NCBI GenBank assembly: GCA_019634595.1
Contig: JAHCBC010000002.1
Coordinates: forward strand, 868,001 to 932,000
DNA from: Akkermansiaceae bacterium
Lineage (GTDB): Bacteria; Verrucomicrobiota; Verrucomicrobiia; Verrucomicrobiales; Akkermansiaceae
Direction: 5' to 3'
DNA: 64,000 nucleotides
Of this stretch, positions 54,490-62,259 are shown in pieces (the stretch's first letter is position 1; every line of letters begins with the position of its first letter). The translations under genes and the position numbers were made by a program. Below the pieces are notes generated by a model. That model worked only from the letters and a program-made list of their open reading frames with translations, was not told the DNA's origin and made no database searches.

Positions 54490-56853
54490 ATGCACCCGCT
54501 CGACAAAAAACTGGTCCGCGATCTGGGTTCCATGAAGGGCCAGATGATCGCCGTGGCGCTGGTGATGGCGTGCGGGCTGGCGGTCATGATCATGGCCCGC
54601 AGCCTGATCCACTCGCTGGATGTCACCCGCTTGCAGTACTATGCGGACCATCGCTTCGCGGAGGTTTTTTCCGATCTGAAACGCGCGCCGAACTCCCTCC
54701 GCCCGCGCCTTGCCGAGATCTCCGGCGTCGCCGCCGTGGAGACCAGCGTGAAAGGCAGCGCCGTGCTGGAGATCCCGGGCATGAAGGAGCCTGCGGACGG
54801 CACCATCCATTCGCTGCCGGACGACCGGCCGCAGACGCTCAACCTCCTGTTCATCCGCTCCGGCCGGCTGCCGCGTCCCGGAGCGAAGAATGAAGTCGTC
54901 ATCGGTGAGGCGTTCGCGGAGGCCCATGGCTTCGGCCCGGGGGACTACATCGATGCGACCATCCGCGGTCTGCGCGAGCGGCTCTGGATCACCGGCGTCG
55001 TGCTTTCCCCGGAGTATGTCTTCGAGTCCCGGCCGGGGGACACCATGCCGGACAACAAGCGCTTCGGCGTCTTCTGGATGAGCGAGCGGGACCTCTCCAT
55101 CGCGCTGGACCTGGATGGCGCGTTCAACCATGTGGCGGTGGACCTCGCGCCCGGTGCCTCCCAGCGGGCCGTCATGGCGGACATCGACCGGTTGCTGAAA
55201 CCCTACGGCGGTCTCATCGCCTACGGCAGGAAAGACCATGCGTCCGCCCTCCGGCTGGATGACGAGCTGCGGATCCTCCGGGGATTCGCCGTCGTGTTCC
55301 CCGCCATTTTCCTCGGCATCGCCGCGTTCATGACCAGCGCCGCGATTTCCCGTCTGGTGAAGCTCCAGCGGGAGCAGATCGCGCAGTTGAAGGCTTTCGG
55401 CTACTCCTCCGCCGCGGTCGGCTGGCACTACATGAAGTTCGCGCTGGTCATCGTGGCGACCGCCACGTTCTTCGGCGGAGTTCTCGGGCTGATCCTCGCG
55501 ACCAATGTGGTGAACCTCTACCACATGTTCTTCCGTTTCCCGTTGCTGGAGCTCCTGCCGGACTGGCGGGCCATCTCCGTTTCCCTGCTCATCAGCACCG
55601 GGGCGGTCGCCCTCGGTGTGTCCGGAGCGGTGCGCCTGGCGGTGAAGCTGGCCCCCGCGGAGGCCATGCGTCCGGAGCCGCCGACGGAGTTCAAGCCCAC
55701 GCTCATCGAGCGGCTGGGCTTGGCGCATCTTTTCTCGCCGTCGTTCCGCATGGCCCTGCGCAACATCGAGCGGAAGCCCTTCCAGTCGCTGTTCACCGCG
55801 CTGGGCCTCGCGCTCGCCACCGCCATCCCCATCGTGCCGGGAGCCATGCGGGATGGCATCGCCTACCTGATGGACTTCCAGTGGTCCCACGTCCAGCGGC
55901 AGACGGCCACCCTCGGCCTGGTGGAGGCCGGTTCCGCCCACTCGCTCAACGCGATGCGGCACCTGCCGGGAGTGATGGACATCGAGCCGTTCCGCGCCGT
56001 CCCCGCCCGGATGATGTTCGGCCATCGCGAGCGCCGTGTCAGCATCAACGGCATCACCCTGGATCCGCGCTTGAACCGCCAGTTGGATGACAAGGGCCGC
56101 CCCGTCGCGCTTCCTCCCGGCGGCCTCCTTGTTTCCGCGAAGCTGGCGGAAATCCTCGGCGTCGTTCCCGGGGACATTGTGCGCCTTGAGGTCCAGGAGG
56201 GCCGGAGGCCGACGCTTGAGATCCCCATCGGCGGCACCATCACCGACTATGCCGGGGTGGCCGCCTACATGGACATCGACGCACTCCGGAGCGAGATGAA
56301 GGAAGGGCCGACCGTCAGCGGCGCGCATGTGTCCGTGGATTCCGCCAGTTGGGATCAGTTCCTTGAACGCATCCGGGAGACACCCGTCATCGCCTCCCTG
56401 TCCATCACCCAGACGGCCCGTGAGAGTTTCAGGAAATCCACCGGTGAGATGATGGACAGCATCCAGCTCATCTACTTCGGATTCTCGGTCATCGTTTCCT
56501 TTGGTGTCGTTTATAACGGCGCGCGCATCGCTCTGTCGGAGCGGGGGCGCGACCTCGCCACCCTGCGGGTTGTCGGCTTCACCCACCGGGAGGTGGCCGG
56601 TGTGCTCATCGGAGAGCTGGCCATGCTCACACTGGCGGCCATCCCCGCCGGGCTTCTTTTCGGCAGCGGCCTTGCCAACCTGCTGGTCGTGGGTGTCAGT
56701 ACGGAGACGGTTCGCATGCCGCTCGTCCTCACCTCACGCACCTTCACCACCGCCGTGCTCATCGTGCTCGCCTCATCGACCTTTTCCTTTGCCATCGTCA
56801 GCCGCAGGATCAGGAACCTCGACCTCATCGGCGTGCTGAAGGCCCGCGACTGA
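54490..56853 (+). CDS. ABC transporter permease with two FtsX domains
   Basis: 787 residues. An N-terminal transmembrane segment ([20 protein letters not shown]) precedes a periplasmic MacB-like domain, then an FtsX domain at about 265-390 ([40 protein letters not shown]). A second half follows from about 430 with its own FtsX domain at about 660-780 ([40 protein letters not shown]). It is the membrane part of a MacB-like efflux or lipoprotein-type exporter. Confidence 0.92.
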   Translation: MHPLDKKLVRDLGSMKGQMIAVALVMACGLAVMIMARSLIHSLDVTRLQYYADHRFAEVFSDLKRAPNSLRPRLAEISGVAAVETSVKGSAVLEIPGMKEPADGTIHSLPDDRPQTLNLLFIRSGRLPRPGAKNEVVIGEAFAEAHGFGPGDYIDATIRGLRERLWITGVVLSPEYVFESRPGDTMPDNKRFGVFWMSERDLSIALDLDGAFNHVAVDLAPGASQRAVMADIDRLLKPYGGLIAYGRKDHASALRLDDELRILRGFAVVFPAIFLGIAAFMTSAAISRLVKLQREQIAQLKAFGYSSAAVGWHYMKFALVIVATATFFGGVLGLILATNVVNLYHMFFRFPLLELLPDWRAISVSLLISTGAVALGVSGAVRLAVKLAPAEAMRPEPPTEFKPTLIERLGLAHLFSPSFRMALRNIERKPFQSLFTALGLALATAIPIVPGAMRDGIAYLMDFQWSHVQRQTATLGLVEAGSAHSLNAMRHLPGVMDIEPFRAVPARMMFGHRERRVSINGITLDPRLNRQLDDKGRPVALPPGGLLVSAKLAEILGVVPGDIVRLEVQEGRRPTLEIPIGGTITDYAGVAAYMDIDALRSEMKEGPTVSGAHVSVDSASWDQFLERIRETPVIASLSITQTARESFRKSTGEMMDSIQLIYFGFSVIVSFGVVYNGARIALSERGRDLATLRVVGFTHREVAGVLIGELAMLTLAAIPAGLLFGSGLANLLVVGVSTETVRMPLVLTSRTFTTAVLIVLASSTFSFAIVSRRIRNLDLIGVLKARD

Positions 56854-56867
56854 CCCACCCCTTTTCC

Positions 56868-58088
56868 ATGAAATCCACCAAATCGAAAAAAGCCGGCCCC
56901 ATCCGCAAGCTGGTTCCCTGGTTGATCGTCCTTCTGCTGGTTGCCGCGGTGATCTACGGCCTGATGCCGAAGCCGCTGGTCGTGGACACCGCGGAAGTGA
57001 AGCGCGGGCCGCTCACGGTCTCCGTGGTGGAGGAGGGCAAGACGCGCATCCGCCACCGCCATGTCATCTCCCCGCCGGTCGCGGGCTACCTCCGCCGGGT
57101 GGAACTGCGGGCCGGTGCGCCCATCGTCCGCGGAAAGACCGTGCTCGCCGTGATCCAGGCATCCACTTCGAACTTCCTCGACCCCCGGACGAAGGCGGAG
57201 GCGGAGGCCCGCATCAAGGCGTCCGAAGCCATCCGCGAAACCCGCCAGGCGGATCTCGACCGTGCCACCGCCGCCCTCGACCTCGCGGAGAAGCAACTCG
57301 ACCGTCAGGAAAAACTCCGCCAGTCCGGAGCCGCCGCCGAGCAGGACTACGACATCGCCGCAGCGGAGGCCCAGGTCAGGAAGCGTGAGCGCAACGCCGC
57401 CGAGTTCGCGGTGCGCGCCGCCGCTTCCGATGTCGAGGTCGCCCGCGCCGCCCTGCTGCAGGCGCAGGCTCCGTCGGCGGATCAGGCGAAGCCCATCGAG
57501 GTGCTGGCTCCCGTCGATGGCTTCGTGCTCAACGTCTATGAGGAAAGCGAGCGCCCGGTCACGCCCGGCCTGCCGATCATGGAGGTGGGGGATGTCCAGG
57601 ACCTGGAGGCGGAGATCGAGCTGCTTTCCAGTGATGCCGTCGGAATCGCCCCCGGGGCGGACGTTTCCATCGAGCAATGGGGCGGCGGCACCCCGCTCCG
57701 CGGAAAGGTCAGCGTCGTGGAGCCGGGTGGATTCACCAAGATTTCATCCCTCGGGGTGGAGGAGCAGCGCGTGAAGGTGCGCGTCGATTTCACCGATCCC
57801 GTGCCTGCGGGCCATACCTTCGGCGACCGCTACCGTGTGGAGGCCCGCATCGTCACCTGGAAGGGGGACGACGTCCTCCAGATCCCCACGGGCGCGCTTT
57901 ACCGGAAGGGCAACCAGTGGATGACGTTCATCAGGGAAAATGGCATCGCCCGCGAAACCAAGGTGACTGTCGGCCAGAACAACGGCGTCTCAGCACAGAT
58001 TCTCGACGGTCTGGAAGCGGGCAAGACGGTCATCCTCCATCCACCTGACAAGGTGGCCGACGGTGTGAAAGTCACCAACGGCAAGTGA
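56868..58088 (+). CDS. HlyD-family periplasmic adaptor (efflux)
   Basis: 406 residues. One N-terminal membrane anchor (PIRKLVPWLIVLLLVAAVIY). The lipoyl/barrel-sandwich halves flank a coiled coil (AEARIKASEAIRETRQADLD; KQLDRQEKLRQSGAAAEQDY), then a beta-barrel domain (GRVEARIV-like RYRVEARIVTWKGDDVLQIP). It would bridge the permease to an outer-membrane channel that is not in the window. Third gene of the exporter operon; a REP-like palindrome follows at 58095. Confidence 0.92.
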   Translation: MKSTKSKKAGPIRKLVPWLIVLLLVAAVIYGLMPKPLVVDTAEVKRGPLTVSVVEEGKTRIRHRHVISPPVAGYLRRVELRAGAPIVRGKTVLAVIQASTSNFLDPRTKAEAEARIKASEAIRETRQADLDRATAALDLAEKQLDRQEKLRQSGAAAEQDYDIAAAEAQVRKRERNAAEFAVRAAASDVEVARAALLQAQAPSADQAKPIEVLAPVDGFVLNVYEESERPVTPGLPIMEVGDVQDLEAEIELLSSDAVGIAPGADVSIEQWGGGTPLRGKVSVVEPGGFTKISSLGVEEQRVKVRVDFTDPVPAGHTFGDRYRVEARIVTWKGDDVLQIPTGALYRKGNQWMTFIRENGIARETKVTVGQNNGVSAQILDGLEAGKTVILHPPDKVADGVKVTNGK

Positions 58089-58094
58089 AGCAAC

Positions 58095-58115
58095 GGAGCG
58101 CGGACTTCAGTCCGC
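58095..58115 (+). repeat. REP-like palindrome, left member of an inverted pair
   Basis: GGAGCGC followed by a 7-bp stem (GCGGACT TC AGTCCGC). Its inverted partner is 58214-58228 continued at 62309-62314, interrupted by the mobile element. Same family as 19997-20019 with compensatory stem differences. Located 6 nt after the adaptor stop; possibly a terminator. Confidence 0.7.
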
Positions 58116-58213
58116 ATCTTTGCAGCAGCAGATGAACTGGGATGTTGATCCGAATCACCTCTCCGGAAATCAGTGGATTGTCGATTGAAAATCGCTGGAG
58201 CTTGCGAAGTCAA

Positions 58214-58228
58214 GCGGACTGAAGTCCG
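58214..58228 (-). repeat. REP-like palindrome, right member, split by the mobile element
   Basis: GCGGACTGAAGTCCG here joins with CGCTCC at 62309-62314 to restore the exact reverse complement of 58095-58115. The interruption is the 58229-62300 insertion. The inner 98 bp between the two members have no gene. Confidence 0.7.
58221..58228 (+). repeat. Target-site duplication, left copy
   Basis: GAAGTCCG abuts the left end of the element; an identical copy is at 62301-62308. Confidence 0.85.
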
Positions 58229-58269
58229 GGTAGTGTCCTAATTTGACTCCTTAACTTTTCTTAAATTAC
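58229..58269 (+). repeat. Left terminal inverted repeat
   Basis: 41 nt; it differs from the reverse complement of the right end at one base (position 27: C versus T). The stop codon of the small gene at 58266 lies inside it. Confidence 0.92.
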
Positions 58270-58454
58270 TTAGCCGATAAGCTTCTACTCCAGCAAAGGT
58301 ATCCGTGCTCTCCAAACCCGCATCCACCTATGCAAATGTCCGTTCCATCACTAAAAAAGATGGCGAAGTCGTGAAGAAATCCATGCTCGTCTTCTTTCAA
58401 CGGAATCACTCTTGTGATTGTTTTTCCGATCAGTTGTTGCTCAAGATCTTTCAT
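58266..58454 (-). CDS. Small cargo protein, 62 residues
   Basis: MKDLEQQLIGKTITRVIPLK, then a beta-rich middle (DFAIFFSDGTDICIGGCGFG) and ending SLSAK. No family recognised. Its start codon overlaps head-to-head with that of the gene at 58453 on a shared CATG, and its stop is inside the left TIR, so the gene fits the element end exactly. Confidence 0.55.
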   Translation of the reverse strand: MKDLEQQLIGKTITRVIPLKEDEHGFLHDFAIFFSDGTDICIGGCGFGEHGYLCWSRSLSAK

Positions 58455-58668
58455 GCAGAGGACGCTTCAAGAATGGGTTGAATTGGCCAGAATCGAAGAT
58501 GAGAGAAAAAAGGGACAAGATCCCTCCCAACGAATCTATTGTCCGATCTGCGCGATTTCGGAAAAGATTCCGATCCGTGGAACAGGTTCGATTACCAACT
58601 TTCTGAAAGAGAAAGTTCGAAACCATCTTCAGAATTTCCATTCTGAAATGATTAGTGACGAGGAGTAG
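58453..58668 (+). CDS. Small zinc-finger-like cargo protein
   Basis: 71 residues from the ATG at 58453 (MQRTLQEWVELARIEDERKK). IYCPICAISEK gives a CxxC pair and HLQNFH an HxxxxH pair, a C2H2-like spacing of about 30 residues compatible with a zinc-binding site. It may bind nucleic acid. Divergent from 58266-58454 with overlapping starts. Confidence 0.55.
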   Translation: MQRTLQEWVELARIEDERKKGQDPSQRIYCPICAISEKIPIRGTGSITNFLKEKVRNHLQNFHSEMISDEE

Positions 58669-58678
58669 GACCACCCTT

Positions 58679-58864
58679 TTATTTACCCCCACCGAGAACT
58701 TTTTCCCGGATCAGGTCTGACACTGTCTTTCCGGCCTTCTCCGCCTCGTCCAAGATCCGGTGCGCTTCCTCTTCAGTCACCCGTAGCTGGATGATCACGC
58801 CTTTGCGGTTTTCCGGGGAAGCCTTCGGTCTGCCACGCCTTTTCTGATTTTCTTTTTCTGTCAT
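58679..58864 (-). CDS. Ribbon-helix-helix-like cargo protein
   Basis: 61 residues: a basic start (MTEKENQKRRGRPKASPENR), one strand (GVIIQLRVTEEE) and two helices (AHRILDEAEKAGKTVSDLIR), the plan of CopG/MobC-type RHH DNA-binding proteins. It diverges from the transposase gene with about 60 nt between starts, so it could repress the transposase. Confidence 0.62.
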   Translation of the reverse strand: MTEKENQKRRGRPKASPENRKGVIIQLRVTEEEAHRILDEAEKAGKTVSDLIREKVLGGGK

Positions 58865-58927
58865 ACAAAAATAGTTGACGGCGAGGAATTATTGTCATAC
58901 GAATATCCCCGAAGCAAGCGAAACCGT

Positions 58928-59755
58928 ATGGCAAACGTCCTTCCAACCGAAAAGAAGATCCTGGCAGTCTCCATGCTCTGCGAGGGCAACAGCATCCGCA
59001 GCATTGAGCGCATGACCGGAATCCACCGTGACACGATCATGCGCCTTGGCGTCCGTATGGGCGAAGGATGCGCGGCCATCATGGATGAGAAGATGAAGAG
59101 ACTGGATCTCCCGAACATCCAAGTGGATGAAATGTGGGGATTCATCGGAGCCAAGCGGAAGACCGCCAAGGCGAACTCCATGGAGAACGCGGGCGACATC
59201 TGGGTTTGGGTGGCTCTGGATGCCGGAACCAAACTCGTTCCCTGCTTCACTGTCGGCAAGCGTGACCGCTACCACGCCAATGTGTTCATGGGTGATCTGG
59301 CCTCCCGCCTGAAATCCCGTCCGCAAATCTCTTCCGATGCTTTGTCCGCCTACACCGACGCTATCGAGCGGGCGTTCGGTGATGGAGTGGACTATGGGAC
59401 GGTTATCAAAACCTTCACCCATACCGATCTGGAAGCGACCCGCCGCTATTCTCCCCCGGATGTTCTCAAGATCAAAAAAGAACGTGTGCAAGGCACTCCC
59501 GACATGGCTCTTGTCTCCACTTCCTATGTGGAGAAACAAAACCATACGGTTCGGATGCACTGCCGTAGACTTTCCCGCCTGACCAATGCTTTCAGCAAGA
59601 AGCGCGAGAATTTCGATGCAGCGATTGCTTTGCATTACGCCTATTACAACTTCTGCAAGATCCACGGGACGATCCGTTGCACTCCCGCAATGGAAGCCGG
59701 TGTGGAGAAATCCCGGTGGACGGTGGCCGATCTGGTGGAAAGGATTGAGGGATGA
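58928..59755 (+). CDS. IS1-family DDE transposase
   Basis: 275 residues from the ATG at 58928; a TTG at 58892 is a weaker start. An N-terminal HTH (KKILAVSMLCEGNSIRSIER, MTGIHRDTIMRLG) precedes the catalytic acids D67 (IQVDEMWGF), D137 (SSDALSAYTDAI) and E202 (TSYVEKQNHTVRMHCRRLSR). The block NAFSKKRENFDAAIALHYAY, YNFCKIHGTIRCTPAMEAGV is characteristic of the IS1 group. It appears intact and in one frame, without the programmed frameshift of E. coli IS1. Its stop overlaps the next gene (ATGA). Confidence 0.93.
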   Translation: MANVLPTEKKILAVSMLCEGNSIRSIERMTGIHRDTIMRLGVRMGEGCAAIMDEKMKRLDLPNIQVDEMWGFIGAKRKTAKANSMENAGDIWVWVALDAGTKLVPCFTVGKRDRYHANVFMGDLASRLKSRPQISSDALSAYTDAIERAFGDGVDYGTVIKTFTHTDLEATRRYSPPDVLKIKKERVQGTPDMALVSTSYVEKQNHTVRMHCRRLSRLTNAFSKKRENFDAAIALHYAYYNFCKIHGTIRCTPAMEAGVEKSRWTVADLVERIEG

Positions 59756-60042
59756 AGAGTGAGTATCTGGACAACTTGCGGGATGCGGTGGCATCCCTCC
59801 ACGAATGTGCCTGCTTCCATTCCGGGACCACCCATGTCACGGAGACCTTCCAAGGAGAGACGGTCTGGGAAGGCGATGTGGAGACTTTCACCCTCACGGG
59901 ACATGCCACGGCGGATGAAGCCTTCGCATGGGCCTTCCACAATGGAGAAGAGCCGCAATACGTGGCTGTATTGCGGCTCCCTCCGATTGATAAACCCTCC
60001 GATGCGGTCAGGGCCGCAATCGCTTCAGGTGCTTTCAGATGA
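59752..60042 (+). CDS. Cargo protein coupled to the transposase
   Basis: 96 residues; the ATG overlaps the transposase TGA, indicating translational coupling. Sequence HATADEAFAWAFHNGEEPQY, VAVLRLPPIDKPSDAVRAAI suggests a small alpha/beta domain. No family recognised. It may be an accessory to transposition. Its 3' end overlaps the convergent gene at 60025 by 18 nt. Confidence 0.65.
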   Translation: MKSEYLDNLRDAVASLHECACFHSGTTHVTETFQGETVWEGDVETFTLTGHATADEAFAWAFHNGEEPQYVAVLRLPPIDKPSDAVRAAIASGAFR

Positions 60043-60255
60043 GATTGCCCTAATAAGACGATTCTCCATCCCCACGGGAAGTTGATGGATCGTCCTTTTC
60101 ATCCCATTTTCACAGTCATCACCCATCCAAGAAACATGGCATCCGCCTGTTCCTTGGTGCCTGCTCAGGGTGAGTTTTGGAAGTCTCCCGGATCGTTGGA
60201 ATTCTTCCGCAAGGACTTGATAGATCCTGAGAGTATCTGAATCGGCAGCGTTCAT
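60025..60255 (-). CDS. Cargo protein, last of coupled minus-strand operon
   Basis: 76 residues (MNAADSDTLRIYQVLAEEFQ and onward). No domain recognised. The start overlaps the stop of the secreted-protein gene (ATGA at 60252-60255). Confidence 0.5.
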   Translation of the reverse strand: MNAADSDTLRIYQVLAEEFQRSGRLPKLTLSRHQGTGGCHVSWMGDDCENGMKRTIHQLPVGMENRLIRAISSEST

Positions 60256-60677
60256 TTCTCAGGTTTGATCACGCCGATTTTGTAGACCACCTTCCCTTCG
60301 TTGGCGTCAATCACGGGATCGGCAATACGGAGGTAGTAATTGCCCTGTTTGTCCACCAGATGCTTCCAAGGGTTGCCTTTGGTTTCGCGGGGGAACTCCA
60401 CGATGGTTTCCTCACCACCGGCTTTACGGTGATAGAGGGCAATCCGATGTTGGGGAGTCTTCGCTTCATCGGGCGACTCATGTTTCCAGCCGGGATAGGC
60501 CACCCAATGACCTTCCACGTATTCGATGACGATGGTTTCCCCGGTCAGGAATGCACCGATGCGGGTGCCATCCTTTTTCTTGGAATCAATTTCAAATGTC
60601 CGCATTGGTATCTCCTTCTCTTGAGCGAAGGACAGAGCGGCGGATGCGAGAAGGAGTGGTAGGATCAGTGTTTTCAT
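60252..60677 (-). CDS. Secreted cargo protein
   Basis: 141 residues with signal peptide MKTLILPLLLASAALSFAQ. The mature part is beta-rich (IGAFLTGETIVIEYVEGHWV; KQGNYYLRIADPVIDANEGK). Unknown function, periplasmic or exported. Coupled to both neighbours by ATGA overlaps. Confidence 0.68.
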   Translation of the reverse strand: MKTLILPLLLASAALSFAQEKEIPMRTFEIDSKKKDGTRIGAFLTGETIVIEYVEGHWVAYPGWKHESPDEAKTPQHRIALYHRKAGGEETIVEFPRETKGNPWKHLVDKQGNYYLRIADPVIDANEGKVVYKIGVIKPEK

Positions 60678-60880
60678 CGTGCGGAAATAACGGAGGTTTG
60701 GCGTCCTTTGTCGTTGTAGGTGAAGATCGAACTCCCCCGACGAATGCTCACCGTGGCAGAGGTGTAGCCGGTCAGCCCGTCATTCGGTCCACTTCCAGCG
60801 GGCAGCGTGAAAAGCTGCCTGCCCTTCTCGTCATAAACGAAGATCGATGATCCCTTCTTGAGTGCGTTTGCAATGGCCAT
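60674..60880 (-). CDS. Small cargo protein with internal duplication
   Basis: 68 residues from the ATG at 60880 (a longer start at 60916 is possible). Two copies of a short unit, KKGSSIFVYDEKGRQLFTL and RRGSSIFTYNDKGRQTSVI, are joined by a glycine-rich linker, predicting paired beta-hairpins. No function recognised. It overlaps the next gene by an ATGA. Confidence 0.6.
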   Translation of the reverse strand: MAIANALKKGSSIFVYDEKGRQLFTLPAGSGPNDGLTGYTSATVSIRRGSSIFTYNDKGRQTSVISAR

Positions 60881-60899
60881 GGTAGTTCTAGGTTTGGAG

Positions 60900-61085
60900 T
60901 TAGAGGCGGAAGGCAACTTTCACTTTCACGAAAAAGTTATCCAATGGTTCAGTTATTTCCGGAGCAATGAGCGTTAAGATCCCCCAAATGATCCTCGGAA
61001 TGATGAGCAAAATTCGGATGCAGAGCCGGATGAGCCACCAGAGAAACGTGAACGGGAAGAAGATGATTTTGAACAGAGTTCTCAT
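60900..61085 (-). CDS. Small membrane cargo protein
   Basis: 61 residues dominated by a hydrophobic stretch (FFPFTFLWWLIRLCIRILLI, IPRIIWGILTLIAPEI). Probably one or two membrane helices. First gene of the minus-strand cargo operon, starting about 49 nt from the palindromic operator candidate. Confidence 0.55.
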   Translation of the reverse strand: MRTLFKIIFFPFTFLWWLIRLCIRILLIIPRIIWGILTLIAPEITEPLDNFFVKVKVAFRL

Positions 61086-61133
61086 GGGAGGGTGATTTCG
61101 ATTACCTGAAAGGAAGGGATTTTCGCAAGCTTT

Positions 61134-61153
61134 GTTTCTAGAATTCTAGAAAC
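61134..61153. promoter_or_regulatory. Perfect 20-bp palindrome, operator candidate
   Basis: GTTTCTAGAATTCTAGAAAC is its own reverse complement. It lies between the divergent membrane-protein gene (start 61085) and XRE regulator gene (61173), a typical site for autoregulation by a dimeric HTH protein. Confidence 0.65.
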
Positions 61154-61172
61154 CAGATTCGGGATCTTTCCG

Positions 61173-61430
61173 TTGGAATATTCACGGGTGATCAGCGAGG
61201 AGGAAATCACCCGGCTAGGAAAAGGAATCGCGGCGGTTCTTCGGGATCAGCGGGAGAAGAAGGAGCTTTCCAAGAATGCACTGGCACAGAAAGCGGGGAT
61301 CAGCGTCCAGAGCGTGGCCTTCATCGAGGATGCCGTGAACAGTCCTTCGGTTTCCACGTTGCTCCGGATCTGTGACGCGCTGGGAATCTCTCCGGAGAAG
61401 GTTTTTAGAGAAGCACGGAAGCGGGAATAA
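61173..61430 (+). CDS. XRE-family HTH regulator (cargo)
   Basis: 85 residues from a TTG at 61173; a GTG at 61188 is an alternative. The helix-turn-helix is clear: LRDQREKKELSKNALAQKAG, ISVQSVAFIEDAVNSPSVST, LLRICDALGISPEKVF. A small XRE repressor, probably dimeric, next to a palindrome it may bind. Its 3' end overlaps the gene at 61405 by 26 nt. Confidence 0.85.
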   Translation: MEYSRVISEEEITRLGKGIAAVLRDQREKKELSKNALAQKAGISVQSVAFIEDAVNSPSVSTLLRICDALGISPEKVFREARKRE

Positions 61431-61650
61431 ACTCCCGGTCATCGATAGCTGCGGCGAGCGAAGGATTGGTGTCCTCCAGTTCGGCCAGGAGCCGGTCCAC
61501 CTGATAGGCTTTGTGCCGCTCGTGGAGGACTTCATAGGCCGCGTAGTCGTCCGAGAGGTGGAGGGCTTGGAAGGCATCAGAGAGGAGGCAACGGAGCGTC
61601 CATAGCTCGGCTTCAAGATGGAGACGGTAGCGGGCATCCTCTGCGGTCAT
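61405..61650 (-). CDS. Small helical cargo protein
   Basis: 81 residues, mostly helical (ARYRLHLEAELWTLRCLLSD; YEVLHERHKAYQVDRLLAEL). No family recognised. It overlaps the regulator gene end-to-end and is probably real by composition. Confidence 0.5.
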   Translation of the reverse strand: MTAEDARYRLHLEAELWTLRCLLSDAFQALHLSDDYAAYEVLHERHKAYQVDRLLAELEDTNPSLAAAIDDREFIPASVLL

Positions 61651-61723
61651 CCCGCGCAGGATATTCTAGTTTTTAAGTTTCCCTTTTCCGGGAAAACAAG
61701 CGGTGCGGAGGGTAAATAGAAGA

Positions 61724-61939
61724 ATGGAAAATCCTATTCTTGGTTTAGGTCACAGAGAAATAAATGCTGTGATGTTATCCGCCGTTCCGGAGTTTCAAAA
61801 TGCGCCTGTTCTTTATCCTGAGGAGAGTTTCGGGAAAAATCCTCTGAGGGGCCAACCATCTCCCCCCAGAGTGAATGGCCGAGGTGTTTCGGGCGGCACT
61901 CTCAATCCAAATTCAAGAGAAATACGTCAGGCGCAATGA
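61724..61939 (+). CDS. Possible small cargo protein
   Basis: 71 residues from the ATG at 61724 (MENPILGLGHREINAVMLSA and onward), with a Gly/Pro/Arg-rich tail. No family recognised; coding support is weak. It overlaps the convergent Cas2/SinR-like gene by 38 nt. Confidence 0.3.
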   Translation: MENPILGLGHREINAVMLSAVPEFQNAPVLYPEESFGKNPLRGQPSPPRVNGRGVSGGTLNPNSREIRQAQ

Positions 61940-62213
61940 ACGCCACAAAGATTTTTCCCGGATTAGCTCCGAGTTTTCTAATGATCTTCTCCACTTCTTT
62001 CGCAAGTGCTTCTGACGTCTCATGATCCTGGACGTCAGCTAAAATTGTGGTGTCAGGGAGGTTAAGAGTAACCCACCTCGGTATATTACTTTCCGTGTCA
62101 CGTCCGGAAAGGGTATCGGTCGTATTAGTGAACTCCAACAGCCTAGTTTTGACGAGGCTGTTCTGATAGGGAGTAACGTCTTTGAGATCGTAAGCGATGA
62201 TTGCGGTTTTCAC
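61902..62213 (-). CDS. Cas2/SinR-like ferredoxin-fold small protein (cargo)
   Basis: 103 residues. It opens TAIIAYDLKDVTPYQN, and later has LPDTTILADVQDHETSEALA, then KIIRKLGANPGKIFVAFIAP. The start strand with YDL, a strand (TTILAD), a helix and a final IFVAFI strand follow the plan of the SinR/Cas2/VapD ferredoxin-like group. RNase activity is not assumed. There is no CRISPR array or other cas gene in the window. It lies at the right end of the element, 46 nt from the TIR. Confidence 0.55.
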   Translation of the reverse strand: MKTAIIAYDLKDVTPYQNSLVKTRLLEFTNTTDTLSGRDTESNIPRWVTLNLPDTTILADVQDHETSEALAKEVEKIIRKLGANPGKIFVAFIAPDVFLLNLD

Positions 62214-62259
62214 TCATCCCTTCTACCAGATCCGTCAAGGGGTGATCCTTACTGATTTG

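Noticed and set aside
53641..56586. 981-codon minus-strand frame opposite the ABC exporter genes
   Set aside because: Overlaps two well-supported genes with all ABC motifs; its own translation has no domain.
61902..62213. Calling the Cas2-like gene part of a CRISPR-Cas system
   Set aside because: No repeat-spacer array and no cas1 or other cas gene is present; the resemblance is limited to fold-level motifs.
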